Below are positions 8,614 through 16,597 of a DNA stretch of 64,000 nucleotides, piece by piece (positions within the stretch are counted from its first letter, which is position 1; every line of letters starts with the position of its first letter). The stretch is from Streptomyces hyderabadensis (GTDB taxonomy: Bacteria; Actinomycetota; Actinomycetes; Streptomycetales; Streptomycetaceae): assembly GCF_020404845.1 (NCBI RefSeq), contig NZ_JAIOJZ010000006.1, positions 1-64,000 on the forward strand. Reading direction: 5' to 3'. The notes below the pieces were generated by a model. The model saw nothing but the letters and a program-made list of their open reading frames with translations, did no database searches and had not been told where the DNA came from. The translations under genes and the position numbers were made by a program.

Positions 8614-9645
8614 TCAGCGGGCCGCCGGGCGGCGGCGCAGCGCCGGGTCGAGCAGTGCGGGCGTGGCGTCGAACTTCTCGTGCGCGGCCAGATCCGTGCC
8701 GGGCGCGACGATGCCGTCGATGGCGTCGAGGACGTCGTCGGAGAGCACGGTGTCGGCGGCGGCGAGCTGGGAGCGCAGGTGGTCCAGGGTGCGGGGGCCG
8801 ATGAGCGCGCCGGTCACGGCCGGGTGCGCGGTCACGAAGCCGAGCGCGAGCTGGATGAGCGTGAGCCCGGCCTCGTCGGCGACCGCGGCCAGCTTCTCGA
8901 CGGCGTCGAGCCGGGCCTGGTTGGCGGGCAGCGCGGGGTCGAAGCGCTCGGGCATGAACCCGGACCGGTGCGTGGTGACCTCCCGGCCCGCGCGCACCGC
9001 GCCGGACAGCCATCCCGAGGCCAGCGGGCTCCACACCAGCACGCCGAGCCCGTACTGCTCGGTCACGGGCAGCACGTGGCTCTCGATCCCGCGCTGGAGC
9101 ACGGAGTAGCTGGGCTGCTCGGTGACGTACCGGCTCAGCCGGTGCTCGCGGGCGGCCCACTGCGCCTCGACGATCCGGTACGCGGGGAAGGTGGAGGACC
9201 CGAAGTACCGGATCTTCCCGGCGCGCTGCAGGTCGGTGAGCGCGGACAGCGTCTCCTCGTCGCTCGTGTTCGGGTCCCACCGGTGGATCTGGTACAGGTC
9301 GACGTGGTCGACGCCGAGGCGGCGCAGGCTGTTGTCCAGCTCGGTGACCAGCCAGCGGCGCGAGGAGCCCTGGTGGTTGGGTTCGTCGCTCATCGGCATG
9401 CTCGCCTTCGTGGCCAGCACGATGTCGTCGCGGCGCCCGGCGATCGCCTTGCCGACCATCTCCTCGGACTCGCCGCGGCCGTACATGTCGGCGGTGTCGA
9501 TGAGGTTGACCCCGGCCTCCAGGGCGGCGTCGACGATGGCGGTGGCCTCGTCCTGGGTGGTGCGCCCGATGCTGCCGAAGTTCATGGCGCCGAGCGCGAG
9601 CGAGCTGACCTGCACACCGGTGCGGCCCAAGGTGCGGTACTGCAT
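8614..9645 (-). CDS. aldo/keto reductase
   Basis: NADPH-dependent aldo/keto reductase of 343 residues, usual for the AKR13-like/YghZ-type bacterial subgroup. The catalytic tetrad is visible as D50, Y55 (DTADMYG), K80 (LATKAS) and H121 (YQIHRWD). It likely reduces aldehydes or ketones in the cytosol. Divergent from a TetR regulator, with two copies of an operator-like repeat between them, so it is probably that regulator's target. Confidence 0.9.
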   Translation of the reverse strand: MQYRTLGRTGVQVSSLALGAMNFGSIGRTTQDEATAIVDAALEAGVNLIDTADMYGRGESEEMVGKAIAGRRDDIVLATKASMPMSDEPNHQGSSRRWLVTELDNSLRRLGVDHVDLYQIHRWDPNTSDEETLSALTDLQRAGKIRYFGSSTFPAYRIVEAQWAAREHRLSRYVTEQPSYSVLQRGIESHVLPVTEQYGLGVLVWSPLASGWLSGAVRAGREVTTHRSGFMPERFDPALPANQARLDAVEKLAAVADEAGLTLIQLALGFVTAHPAVTGALIGPRTLDHLRSQLAAADTVLSDDVLDAIDGIVAPGTDLAAHEKFDATPALLDPALRRRPAAR

Positions 9646-9724
9646 GACGGTTCCTCCACTGCTGGGGGCGATGAGGCATGACTTGGTGGCGGGCTCGACG
9701 CTCTGGCATCATGGAGAGACCAAG

Positions 9725-9776
9725 CGGAACACCGTCCCGTTTACTCGTCCAACGATACGGAACGCTGTCCCGTTTA
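9725..9776. promoter_or_regulatory. duplicated TetR-type operator, aldo/keto reductase/TetR divergon
   Basis: The 19-bp element CGGAAC-N3-GTCCCGTTTA (with N3 = ACC or GCT) occurs at 9725-9743 and 9758-9776, 33 bp apart, three helical turns. Each copy contains the imperfect palindrome GGAAC-N3-GTCCC. Both lie between the divergent aldo/keto reductase and TetR genes and are probably bound by that TetR. Confidence 0.75.
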
Positions 9777-9800
9777 TCAACCGGTGAAGGGAACGGCACG

Positions 9801-10397
9801 GTGAAGGACGGCGAAGCGGCGGCGGGGCGGGCAGCCTCCCGGCCCAAGCGTGCGGACGCCCGGCGCAACGAGAAGACGCTGCTCGACGCGGCCGCCGCGG
9901 TGTTCGTCAGGTCCGGCGTGGAGGCCCCCGTACGCGACATCGCGGCCGAGGCCGGCGTCGGCACGGCCACGATCTACCGCCACTTCCCGACCCGCGCGGA
10001 CCTCATCATCGGCGTCTACCGGCACCAGGTGGAGGCCTGCGCCGAGGCCGGGCCCGCCCTGCTGGCCGGCAGCCCCACCCCGTACGCCGCGCTCGCGGCC
10101 TGGATCGACCGGTTCGTCGACTTCCTGGTCACCAAGCACGGCCTCGCCGCGGTCCTCCAGGCCGACAACGCGGGCTTCGAGACCCTCCACGCGTACTTCC
10201 TCGACCGCCTGGTCCCGGTCTGCACCGACCTCCTCACCGCCGCGACCGCCTCCGGCGAGATCCACACCGACATCGAGGCCTACGCCCTCATGCGCGGCGT
10301 CGGCAACCTCTGCATCGGCGCGGAGACCCCCGACCCGCGCTACGACGCTCGGCAACTGGCGAGGCTCCTGGTGGCGGGGCTGCGCGACGGGAGCTGA
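9801..10397 (+). CDS. TetR/AcrR family transcriptional regulator
   Basis: Repressor of 198 residues. The TetR_N HTH is near 22-68 (LLDAAAAVFVRSGVEAPVRDIAAEAGVGTATIYRHFPTRADLI). The C-terminus resembles the SbtR-like group (LIIGVYRHQVEACAEAGPALLAGSPTPYAALAAWIDRFVDFL). The GTG at 9801 is chosen because AAGGGA lies 8-9 nt upstream and the HTH begins shortly after. The open frame runs further upstream through the operator repeats, which argues against an earlier start. Probably represses itself and the divergent aldo/keto reductase. Confidence 0.9.
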   Translation: MKDGEAAAGRAASRPKRADARRNEKTLLDAAAAVFVRSGVEAPVRDIAAEAGVGTATIYRHFPTRADLIIGVYRHQVEACAEAGPALLAGSPTPYAALAAWIDRFVDFLVTKHGLAAVLQADNAGFETLHAYFLDRLVPVCTDLLTAATASGEIHTDIEAYALMRGVGNLCIGAETPDPRYDARQLARLLVAGLRDGS

Positions 10398-10515
10398 TCC
10401 CCGCCTGTCGGCCAGAGGGGCCGAGTGGATGTGCGCGGCACCGATTGCTGGATAAGGTCGACGCGCTACAACTGGTTGTGGGGACAACCGGTGTTGGGGG
10501 GAGGGCTGACAACCC

Positions 10516-12330
10516 ATGAGTCGTCGCGCCACGGGTCACGTCGGGGTCTGGGCAGAGATGCAGCGGCAGCGACAGCGCGAGCTGGAGGCCGAGGCACGGC
10601 AACGCAGACAGGAGGCCCGGCAGGCGCGGGCCTACGAGCGGCGAGCCGCCCAGAGCTACCGCGAATACAAGCAGGCCGAGGCGATCCGCCGCACGGAGGA
10701 GCTGGACGCACAGGTGGCGGCGCTCCAGGAGCTGCTGGCCTCGGGGTGCCGGGCTCCTGCCTTCCGGCCGTCCACCCTCATGCTCGCCGAAGACCTCCCG
10801 CCCTTGGCCGCGGTGGTCGAAGGTGTCGGGCGCCGTGAGCCCGATGCCGTGGTCGAGTACTTCTCCGCCGCTCTCTACACCTCGACGGCATGGCCCGAAG
10901 GCTTTCCGCGCCGGGTCGCGATGACCTACGACCCGGCAGCCCGGCAACTGGTGGTGGACTGGGAGCTGCCTGCCGGCAGCGTCGTCCCGCAGTCCAAGTA
11001 CATCCGGTACATGTACGCGGCCGACCAGTACAGGGAGACTCCCCGCCCGGTGGGACAGCGCAGGGCGCTCTACAAGGAGGTCGTCGCCCAGTGCATGCTG
11101 CTGGTGCTGCACGAACTCTTCGCCGCCGACGAGTCCGGCGCGCTGGATTCGGTGGCCCTGAACGGGTTTGTGGACGGGCACGACCCCACCACGGGCAGAC
11201 GGGCCCAGATCTTCCTGGCCACCGTCATGGCCGAGTGCTCCTCGTTCCGCGAACTGCATCTGGCCCAGGTGGACGCGGAGAGCTGCCTCGCCGAAGCGCT
11301 GCGCGGACAGCTCTCGGCTCGCCCGGACCAACTCGTCGCGATCAGGCCGGGCCGACGGCCCGAGGAGGTCGGCCATCGCGTCGCCACCCACGGCGGTGAC
11401 GAGGAACCCGATCTGTACGAGATGGACCCGATCGCCTTCGAGGGACTGGTGGCGGAGCTGTTCGAGGCCATGGGGATGCAGGCGGTGACCACACAGCGCT
11501 CCAACGACGGCGGTGTGGACGTCAAGGCGTTCGACCCGACGCCGATCCGGGGCGGACAGATCGTCGTCCAGGTGAAGCGGTACCGCAACACCGTGCCGCC
11601 CACCGCCGTCCGCGACCTCTACGGAACCGTGCAGGACGCCGGGGCGAACAAGGGTGTCCTCGTCACCACGTCGGGCTTCGGCCCCGGTGCGCACACCTTC
11701 GCCAACGGAAAGCCGCTGGAACTGATCGCGGGCAGAGAACTCGTCGACCTGCTGCGCCGCCACGGTCTGCGCGGTCGGCTGGGCGACGGGGACCGCACGG
11801 ACTCGGCCCCGCCGCTCGCGCCCCTTCCGGAGCCGTCGCTTCCCGACGACTACAACATCCTCGGCATGTCATGGACCGGAAGTGTCGCCCTGGACGTGTG
11901 CGCCCTGGTGTGTCGCGGCAACCGAATTCTGTCCGACGACCACCTCGTCTTCTACAACAACCCGCAGACCCCGGACGGCTCCGTACGGACGCTGCCCGCC
12001 ACCGCGCCCGACAGGGCCGCGATCTGCGCCTCGTTCGACACCATGCCTGACGACGCCGACCGGCTCGTGCTGGTCGCCGCCGTCGACCCGGAGGCCAATC
12101 CGGACGCCGATCTTTCCGGTTTCACGGACGCCCGTATCCGCCTCCTCGATCCGGCTCTCACGGAACTGGGCCAACTCCAGGTCTCCGACGGTCGCCCGCA
12201 CGAGACCGCCCTGGTCCTCGGCTCCTTCCGGCGCAGGGCCAGCGGCGACTGGGACTTCGTCCTGGGCGGGAAGGGCTACCCGGGCGGCTTGGAGGAACTG
12301 CTGCGCGAGTTCGGTGTCGAGGTGGACTGA
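10516..12330 (+). CDS. coiled-coil / Mrr-like restriction endonuclease / TerD fusion protein
   Basis: Large 604-residue fusion. Residues 14-75 form a charged coiled coil rich in R, Q, E and A. Residues about 80-295 are unassigned. Residues about 300-415 are an Mrr_cat-type nuclease: DPIAFEGLVAELFEAMG, then GGVDVKAF (D335) and VVQVKRY (Q352, K354), the E-D-QxK layout of type IV restriction enzymes. Residues about 445-604 are a TerD/stress domain (NILGMSWTGSVALDVCALV, DDHLVFYNNPQTPDGSV, PDDADRLVLVAAV). TerD domains bind calcium, and Ter systems are proposed to link stress or phage sensing to effectors. DNA cleavage gated by the TerD part is inference. ATG at 10516; a weak GGGGGGAGGG lies 16-20 nt upstream. 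Confidence 0.8.
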   Translation: MSRRATGHVGVWAEMQRQRQRELEAEARQRRQEARQARAYERRAAQSYREYKQAEAIRRTEELDAQVAALQELLASGCRAPAFRPSTLMLAEDLPPLAAVVEGVGRREPDAVVEYFSAALYTSTAWPEGFPRRVAMTYDPAARQLVVDWELPAGSVVPQSKYIRYMYAADQYRETPRPVGQRRALYKEVVAQCMLLVLHELFAADESGALDSVALNGFVDGHDPTTGRRAQIFLATVMAECSSFRELHLAQVDAESCLAEALRGQLSARPDQLVAIRPGRRPEEVGHRVATHGGDEEPDLYEMDPIAFEGLVAELFEAMGMQAVTTQRSNDGGVDVKAFDPTPIRGGQIVVQVKRYRNTVPPTAVRDLYGTVQDAGANKGVLVTTSGFGPGAHTFANGKPLELIAGRELVDLLRRHGLRGRLGDGDRTDSAPPLAPLPEPSLPDDYNILGMSWTGSVALDVCALVCRGNRILSDDHLVFYNNPQTPDGSVRTLPATAPDRAAICASFDTMPDDADRLVLVAAVDPEANPDADLSGFTDARIRLLDPALTELGQLQVSDGRPHETALVLGSFRRRASGDWDFVLGGKGYPGGLEELLREFGVEVD

Positions 12331-12383
12331 GACGCCGCCGGCGCGAGGCTGCCGGGGACAGGGCAGGCAGGGCAAGGCGGTGA

Positions 12384-12785
12384 TCAACGCCGCCGAGGGT
12401 CCCCGCCTCTTCGTACGTTGTCCACGGAAACGACGAGAAGCCAAAGGAACAGGGCGGCTCCGGCCAGTGGTGCGAGGACCCACCACGTGAATCCCGTCAC
12501 TGCCAGCGTGATCGCCAGGGTGAGGGACGACAGGGTGAGAGTGCCGAAGGTGGCGGTATTCCAGACGGCCGAATCCTTGGCCAGGTTGAGCCGAGAATCC
12601 AGGTTCTGGGACGCCTGTGCCTGCATGTGGGCCCGAACGGACTGGTATTCCCTGAAGGCGATCAGGTCGCGACCCTCTGGGGTTCGAGGATTGGGTTCGG
12701 GCTCGGGTTCCGGCCCTCGGGGGCGGCGCCGAAACAGAGGGATTCCGCGTAATCTGCGACCCGGTCGGGGGGCGGGGGTACTCAT
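12384..12785 (-). CDS. small two-helix membrane protein
   Basis: Hypothetical 133-residue membrane protein. A basic, proline-rich cytosolic N-terminus (1-45) and an amphipathic stretch (FREYQSVRAHMQAQASQNLDSRLNLAKDSAVW) precede two adjacent membrane helices at about 75-115. The upstream GAF gene's TGA shares a base with this ATG (TGATG), so translation is coupled and the products may form a complex. It faces the Mrr-TerD gene tail to tail across 53 bp. I know no function for it. Confidence 0.7.
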   Translation of the reverse strand: MSTPAPRPGRRLRGIPLFRRRPRGPEPEPEPNPRTPEGRDLIAFREYQSVRAHMQAQASQNLDSRLNLAKDSAVWNTATFGTLTLSSLTLAITLAVTGFTWWVLAPLAGAALFLWLLVVSVDNVRRGGDPRRR

Positions 12786-13591
12786 CAGGGGCCACCTAGG
12801 GTCAATGAAGCAGCAAGGATGTTACCCAACGTGCTCATGAGGTCTACGTGGGCCCGCGTAAAATCGTCATAGTCGGGTGCATCCACTGTTAACACCCCGA
12901 ACAGTGTGCCTCCTGCGCGGACGGGTACCGCGATGACGGCCTTGTACCGGTTGCCCGCCGGGTCGAGGTAGCTCACCTTTCCCGGCGTGCCGTCGGCCCA
13001 GTACGGCGAATTCCCGGTGAGGATCGTATTCATGTGCGCGCCGGCGACGTCTGCGCCCGGGATTTTGGGCCGTGGCGATGGTGTCCTTCCGTACTTGTCG
13101 ACGAGGTCGAAGTCACCGGTGGAAGGGTCCCGGGCGTAGTACGCGCTACGGGCCCTTGGGTAACTGGAAGGCGTGGGTTCGGCGGTCAGGACCACGGCGC
13201 TTTCGAGCAGCGAATGAAGGATGGGCAGGTAGTGATTTTGGGTGGCATGGGTTCCACTTGTGCTCGGAGGATTGGCTGCCGCATAGTCGGCGGAAAGGTC
13301 ACGAAGGCGCTCTGTGGTCGGCATCAGGACCTGGTTGTAAGCAAGTGCCAAGTCTCCGGACGCCTTGACCGCCGCTTTGTAGGTCTTCTGCCTGGCGGAC
13401 TCGGCGCGATGGTTCTCGAATGCCGCAACCGCCACGACTGACACTGCCGCGATGGTGCCGACGGCAGTCCACCTCCACTTGTCCGAGCCCTTGGCCTCGT
13501 CGGCCACGATGGACAGCGCGAAGACGCCACCGGCGAAAACGCTGGACAGCAGGAAAAGTCCAATTCGGATGATTGTGTCCCGTGTAGTCAT
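12785..13591 (-). CDS. membrane-anchored GAF domain protein
   Basis: A 268-residue protein. Two membrane helices near the N-terminus (IGLFLLSSVFAGGVFALSIV and WTAVGTIAAVSVVAVAAF) precede a helical linker and a C-terminal GAF domain, about 95-265. The clearest GAF signature is YKAVIAVPVRAGGTLFGVLTVDAPDYDDFTRAHVDLMSTLGNILAASL. GAF domains bind small ligands such as cyclic nucleotides, so this looks like a membrane sensor without an obvious output domain. The ATG at 13591 begins right before the first helix; a longer frame to 13807 adds an unlikely N-terminus. Coupled to the downstream two-helix protein. Base composition is slightly lower in GC than neighbours. Confidence 0.72.
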   Translation of the reverse strand: MTTRDTIIRIGLFLLSSVFAGGVFALSIVADEAKGSDKWRWTAVGTIAAVSVVAVAAFENHRAESARQKTYKAAVKASGDLALAYNQVLMPTTERLRDLSADYAAANPPSTSGTHATQNHYLPILHSLLESAVVLTAEPTPSSYPRARSAYYARDPSTGDFDLVDKYGRTPSPRPKIPGADVAGAHMNTILTGNSPYWADGTPGKVSYLDPAGNRYKAVIAVPVRAGGTLFGVLTVDAPDYDDFTRAHVDLMSTLGNILAASLTLGGP

Positions 13592-13826
13592 CCTTGCCCG
13601 CGCGCCCCGTTCCCCCTCGCCGCCAACACATCCTCGTGAGCGTATGCCTGCGCACCCGTACGTCGATGGCAAACCCGAGTAGTACGTCGCAGCAGCGCCG
13701 AGGCCGCGGCTCGACGAGACGGCGGCGCTCGGCACGCCTGCGGCCAGCCGGACTCTGAGAGCCGGAGCGGCTCCTTCTCCCGGCCGACCGCGCAGTGGTG
13801 CTGTCAACGCTCTCTGATGACCCGCG

Positions 13827-14498
13827 TCAAGCCGCCTTCATGAAACTCCTGGGCCGTGTCGGCAGGAGGCTTCTGTGGTGGCGGGTCCAAAGGGAAAGGT
13901 CGCTGCTCGTCGCCACGGCGATGGTCCGGCCGGAGGGCGAGAAGCCGGCCGCCCGGAAGGTCGAGTAGTCCGCGTGGAAGATGTGCCACCAGCCCTCCCC
14001 GTGCGGACCGGCGTGCGGGAGCCCGCCGTCGCGGGACAGCAGGACGCGTTCGTTCGGCCAGGCCGGGGTGACGACCTCCAGCTCCCACCCGTCCCGGGTG
14101 CTGGCGTGCAACCCGCCGCCGAAGAGCCCCGCGATGTGCACCCGGCTGCCTTCGACCGGCCCCAGCCCGGGACAGGAGAGATCGGCCGCTTCGTCGGGCG
14201 TGCTGCCCTCGGGGTCGGGGTCCCGGTCCCTGGCGATCTTCTCGCCGGTGACGGTGTCGAAGAGACCGTGACCGTCGTGCGAGACGACCATGACCAGGTC
14301 GTGTCCGCTCTCGGGGTGCGACGCGAAGCCGATGCCGAGCAGCCCGCCGACCGGTACGAGGGCGACGGACCGCCAGGGCTCGGGCGCGGCCACCACGGGC
14401 GCTGCGAGCATCCGGTCACGCATGCCCCGCTGGTACGCCGAAAGCTTCGGCTCGTGTTCCGTCTGCTCGGTGGCCGACGGCTTCTTCGCCCGGAACAT
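13827..14498 (-). CDS. hypothetical protein
   Basis: A 223-residue soluble protein that I do not recognise. Strand-rich segments (SVALVPVGGLLGIGFASHPESGHDLVMVVSHDGHGLFDTVTGEKIARD and GFSPSGRTIAVATSSDLSLWTRHH) have the feel of a beta-propeller or WD-like fold. It lies 12 nt downstream of the DUF3885-like gene and is probably the last gene of a three-gene operon starting at 15694. The 235 bp on its other side hold no gene that I can support. Confidence 0.65.
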   Translation of the reverse strand: MFRAKKPSATEQTEHEPKLSAYQRGMRDRMLAAPVVAAPEPWRSVALVPVGGLLGIGFASHPESGHDLVMVVSHDGHGLFDTVTGEKIARDRDPDPEGSTPDEAADLSCPGLGPVEGSRVHIAGLFGGGLHASTRDGWELEVVTPAWPNERVLLSRDGGLPHAGPHGEGWWHIFHADYSTFRAAGFSPSGRTIAVATSSDLSLWTRHHRSLLPTRPRSFMKAA

Positions 14499-14510
14499 CG
14501 TGGCACTTCC

Positions 14511-15104
14511 TCACAGTCCGGCAGGATGGCTGGACAGCCAGTCGGAGTGGCGGTCGCGAAACCTTCCGCGCTCGCCGGGCGTGGCGAGAACGACGTCCGC
14601 GCCACCGTCGTAGGGGTGGTGGATGCGGCGCAGCTCCGTGTCCGTGACGAACACCCCGGCGAGCGCCTCGTCGGCCACCGCGCGCAGCAGCGCGTCCACG
14701 CAGCCGTGCCGCCAGGACCGCCGGTCGGCGTAGAAGCGCGTGTGGGTGTGGAAGGCGGGGTCGGGGTCGTCTTCGTCCGACTCGGTCCACCAGTGGACAC
14801 CGTGCGGGTGCAGCTCCCGCCGCGGCGTCGGGAAGGCGGCCGGCCCGTCGGGCGTACCGGACCACTCCGTGGTCACGACGTACACGTCCCGGCCGGTGAA
14901 CAACCCGTCGAGCACCGTGTTGTACCGGTGCAGCACGGCCGTGTACTCGTCCTCGGACTCCGGGTACCGCTTCGAGCCGGGCAGGCTGTGGCAGCGCACC
15001 CATCGGTCGGCGTACGCGCTGCGGAACGTGTGCGCGACGGGCGGGACCGCCGGGTGCCGGGCGCGCCACAGGGCGGCGAGCGCGGCGGGGGAGCGGTCCG
15101 TCAC
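14511..15104 (-). CDS. DUF3885-like domain protein
   Basis: A 197-residue cytosolic protein. The C-terminal part (ALAGVFVTDTELRRIHHPYDGGADVVLATPGERGRFRDRHSDWLSSH) looks like DUF3885, with the HPYDGGxD motif. The GTG at 15104 overlaps the TGA of the upstream DUF4291 gene as GTGA, which sets the start. The open frame continues much further upstream, antisense-like over DUF4291. No activity is known for the family. Coupling to DUF4291 suggests joint function. Confidence 0.72.
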   Translation of the reverse strand: MTDRSPAALAALWRARHPAVPPVAHTFRSAYADRWVRCHSLPGSKRYPESEDEYTAVLHRYNTVLDGLFTGRDVYVVTTEWSGTPDGPAAFPTPRRELHPHGVHWWTESDEDDPDPAFHTHTRFYADRRSWRHGCVDALLRAVADEALAGVFVTDTELRRIHHPYDGGADVVLATPGERGRFRDRHSDWLSSHPAGL

Positions 15105-15694
15105 GGTCGCAGGCCGGCCATCAGGTCCTCCGCCGCCGGATACGGCTGCTCCCGGGGCAGCAGGGCCCGGGCCGCGTCCAGGTCGTCGTTCCGTACGAGG
15201 GCGTGGATCTCGTGGGCGAGGGGGGTCACGTCGCGGATGGAGACCGTCCACTCGTCGGCGTACCGGCGGGCGGCCTCGCCGGAGAGGCCGAGTTGCAGGG
15301 AGCGGTGGGGCAGGGGCCGCAGGCGCAGATCGCGTTCCGGGTCCCACTGGACGCGGGTGGGCGAGCGCTTCAAGTCCCGTTGCCAGGTGGCCCGGTCGGG
15401 GTGCACGCCGGGCTTGTAGCTCGACAGGCACGCGTGGCGCAGGGCCCACTCGAAGCCCTCGCGGCCGATCTCGACGGCCAGGACGGTCTCCTGGTCCTCC
15501 TTGGCGGCCCATCCGCAGCGGTACATCATCCACAGGAACGACGGCTTGATCCACGTCATCCGGTCCCGCTTCCAGGCGGCGGGGAAGCGTCCGTCGCGGG
15601 CGGCGGGGAGGCCGATCCGAGGGGAGTAGGCCTGGTAGACGGTCACGGTGGACGCCGTGTGGACCGCCCGGATCTCGTGCTGCGCTGCTTCCAT
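15101..15694 (-). CDS. DUF4291 domain-containing protein
   Basis: A 197-residue protein with the DUF4291 hallmarks: [56 protein letters not shown], then [15 protein letters not shown] and QWDPERDL. The ATG at 15694 is chosen because it begins the conserved domain. The open frame extends to 16012 but would run into the msrA promoter. The family has no proven function, although its small size and scattered distribution suggest a nucleotide- or RNA-related enzyme (inference). First gene of a probable three-gene operon. Confidence 0.85.
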   Translation of the reverse strand: MEAAQHEIRAVHTASTVTVYQAYSPRIGLPAARDGRFPAAWKRDRMTWIKPSFLWMMYRCGWAAKEDQETVLAVEIGREGFEWALRHACLSSYKPGVHPDRATWQRDLKRSPTRVQWDPERDLRLRPLPHRSLQLGLSGEAARRYADEWTVSIRDVTPLAHEIHALVRNDDLDAARALLPREQPYPAAEDLMAGLRP

Positions 15695-16011
15695 GCCGTA
15701 CAGCTTCGGCCGGAGGCCTCGCCCGGGCCACCGGTTTTCGACGGGGACGCCGCCCGAGCGCGGGCCGTTGCCGAGACGGAGATGGTCATTGCTGCGCCCA
15801 CGGGCGCGATTCCGGTCCCGCGCCTCAGGCTGTCCGGCAGGGGGGCGCCGCCGCACCGCTCGAACGGGCGGGACAGAACCGATACGCCCGTCCGACGCCG
15901 CGGAATCGTCGGGGCGCCCCGAGCGTTGCACGCAGCGTGGGCATGCAGGCCGGTGAGGTACGGGCCGAGTGGCCCGGACGATCGAGCCGAGAGATTTTGG
16001 AGGGTGCCGCA
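15695..16011. other. intergenic region, DUF4291/msrA divergon
   Basis: These 317 bp separate two divergent genes. I see the msrA ribosome binding site (GGAGGG, 15999-16004) but no clear promoter, hairpin or further coding sequence. Confidence 0.5.
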
Positions 16012-16524
16012 ATGGCTGCGCAGACGCAGAGGGCCGTGCTGGCGGGCGGATGCTTCTGGGGGATGGAGGAGCTGATCCGCCGGCTCCCGGGCGTGACCGC
16101 GACCCGGGTCGGGTACACCGGGGGCGACGTGCCGAACGCGACGTACCGCGACCACGGCACGCACGCGGAGGCCATCGAGATCCTCTTCGACCCCGAGGCG
16201 ACCGACTACCGCACGATCCTGGAGTTCTTCTTCCAGATCCACGACCCGAGCACCAGGAACCGCCAGGGCAACGACATCGGCACCAGCTACCGCTCGGCGA
16301 TCTACTACGTGGACGACGAGCAGAAGCGGATCGCCGAGGACACGATCGCCGACGTGGACGCCTCCGGACTGTGGCCCGGCAAGGTCGTCACCGAGGTGGA
16401 GCCGGTCGGTCCGTTCTGGGAGGCCGAGCCCGAGCACCAGGACTACCTGCAGCGCTACCCGGACGGGTACACCTGCCACTTCCCGCGCCCGGGCTGGCGG
16501 CTGCCCGCCCGCACCGAGGGCTGA
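16012..16524 (+). CDS. msrA: peptide-methionine (S)-S-oxide reductase MsrA
   Basis: Repairs oxidised methionine by reducing methionine-S-sulfoxide. It has 170 residues; the active-site motif GGCFWGMEE places the catalytic cysteine at C14. The family blocks [24 protein letters not shown] and [24 protein letters not shown] are complete. The ATG at 16012 has GGAGGG 8 nt upstream. A strong hairpin follows the stop. Single gene. Confidence 0.96.
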   Translation: MAAQTQRAVLAGGCFWGMEELIRRLPGVTATRVGYTGGDVPNATYRDHGTHAEAIEILFDPEATDYRTILEFFFQIHDPSTRNRQGNDIGTSYRSAIYYVDDEQKRIAEDTIADVDASGLWPGKVVTEVEPVGPFWEAEPEHQDYLQRYPDGYTCHFPRPGWRLPARTEG

Positions 16525-16539
16525 GGGGGAGCAGCAGCG

Positions 16540-16571
16540 GGACGGTCCGGCCGGGTTCGGCCGGACCGTCC
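16540..16571. terminator. bidirectional terminator between msrA and TPR-like gene
   Basis: Perfect 14-bp stem, GGACGGTCCGGCCG paired with CGGCCGGACCGTCC, with a 4-nt GGTT loop. It lies 15 nt past the msrA stop and 26 nt from the end of the convergent gene. Confidence 0.85.
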
Positions 16572-16597
16572 GTGCGGGCGGCGCGCCCGGCCGGCGC

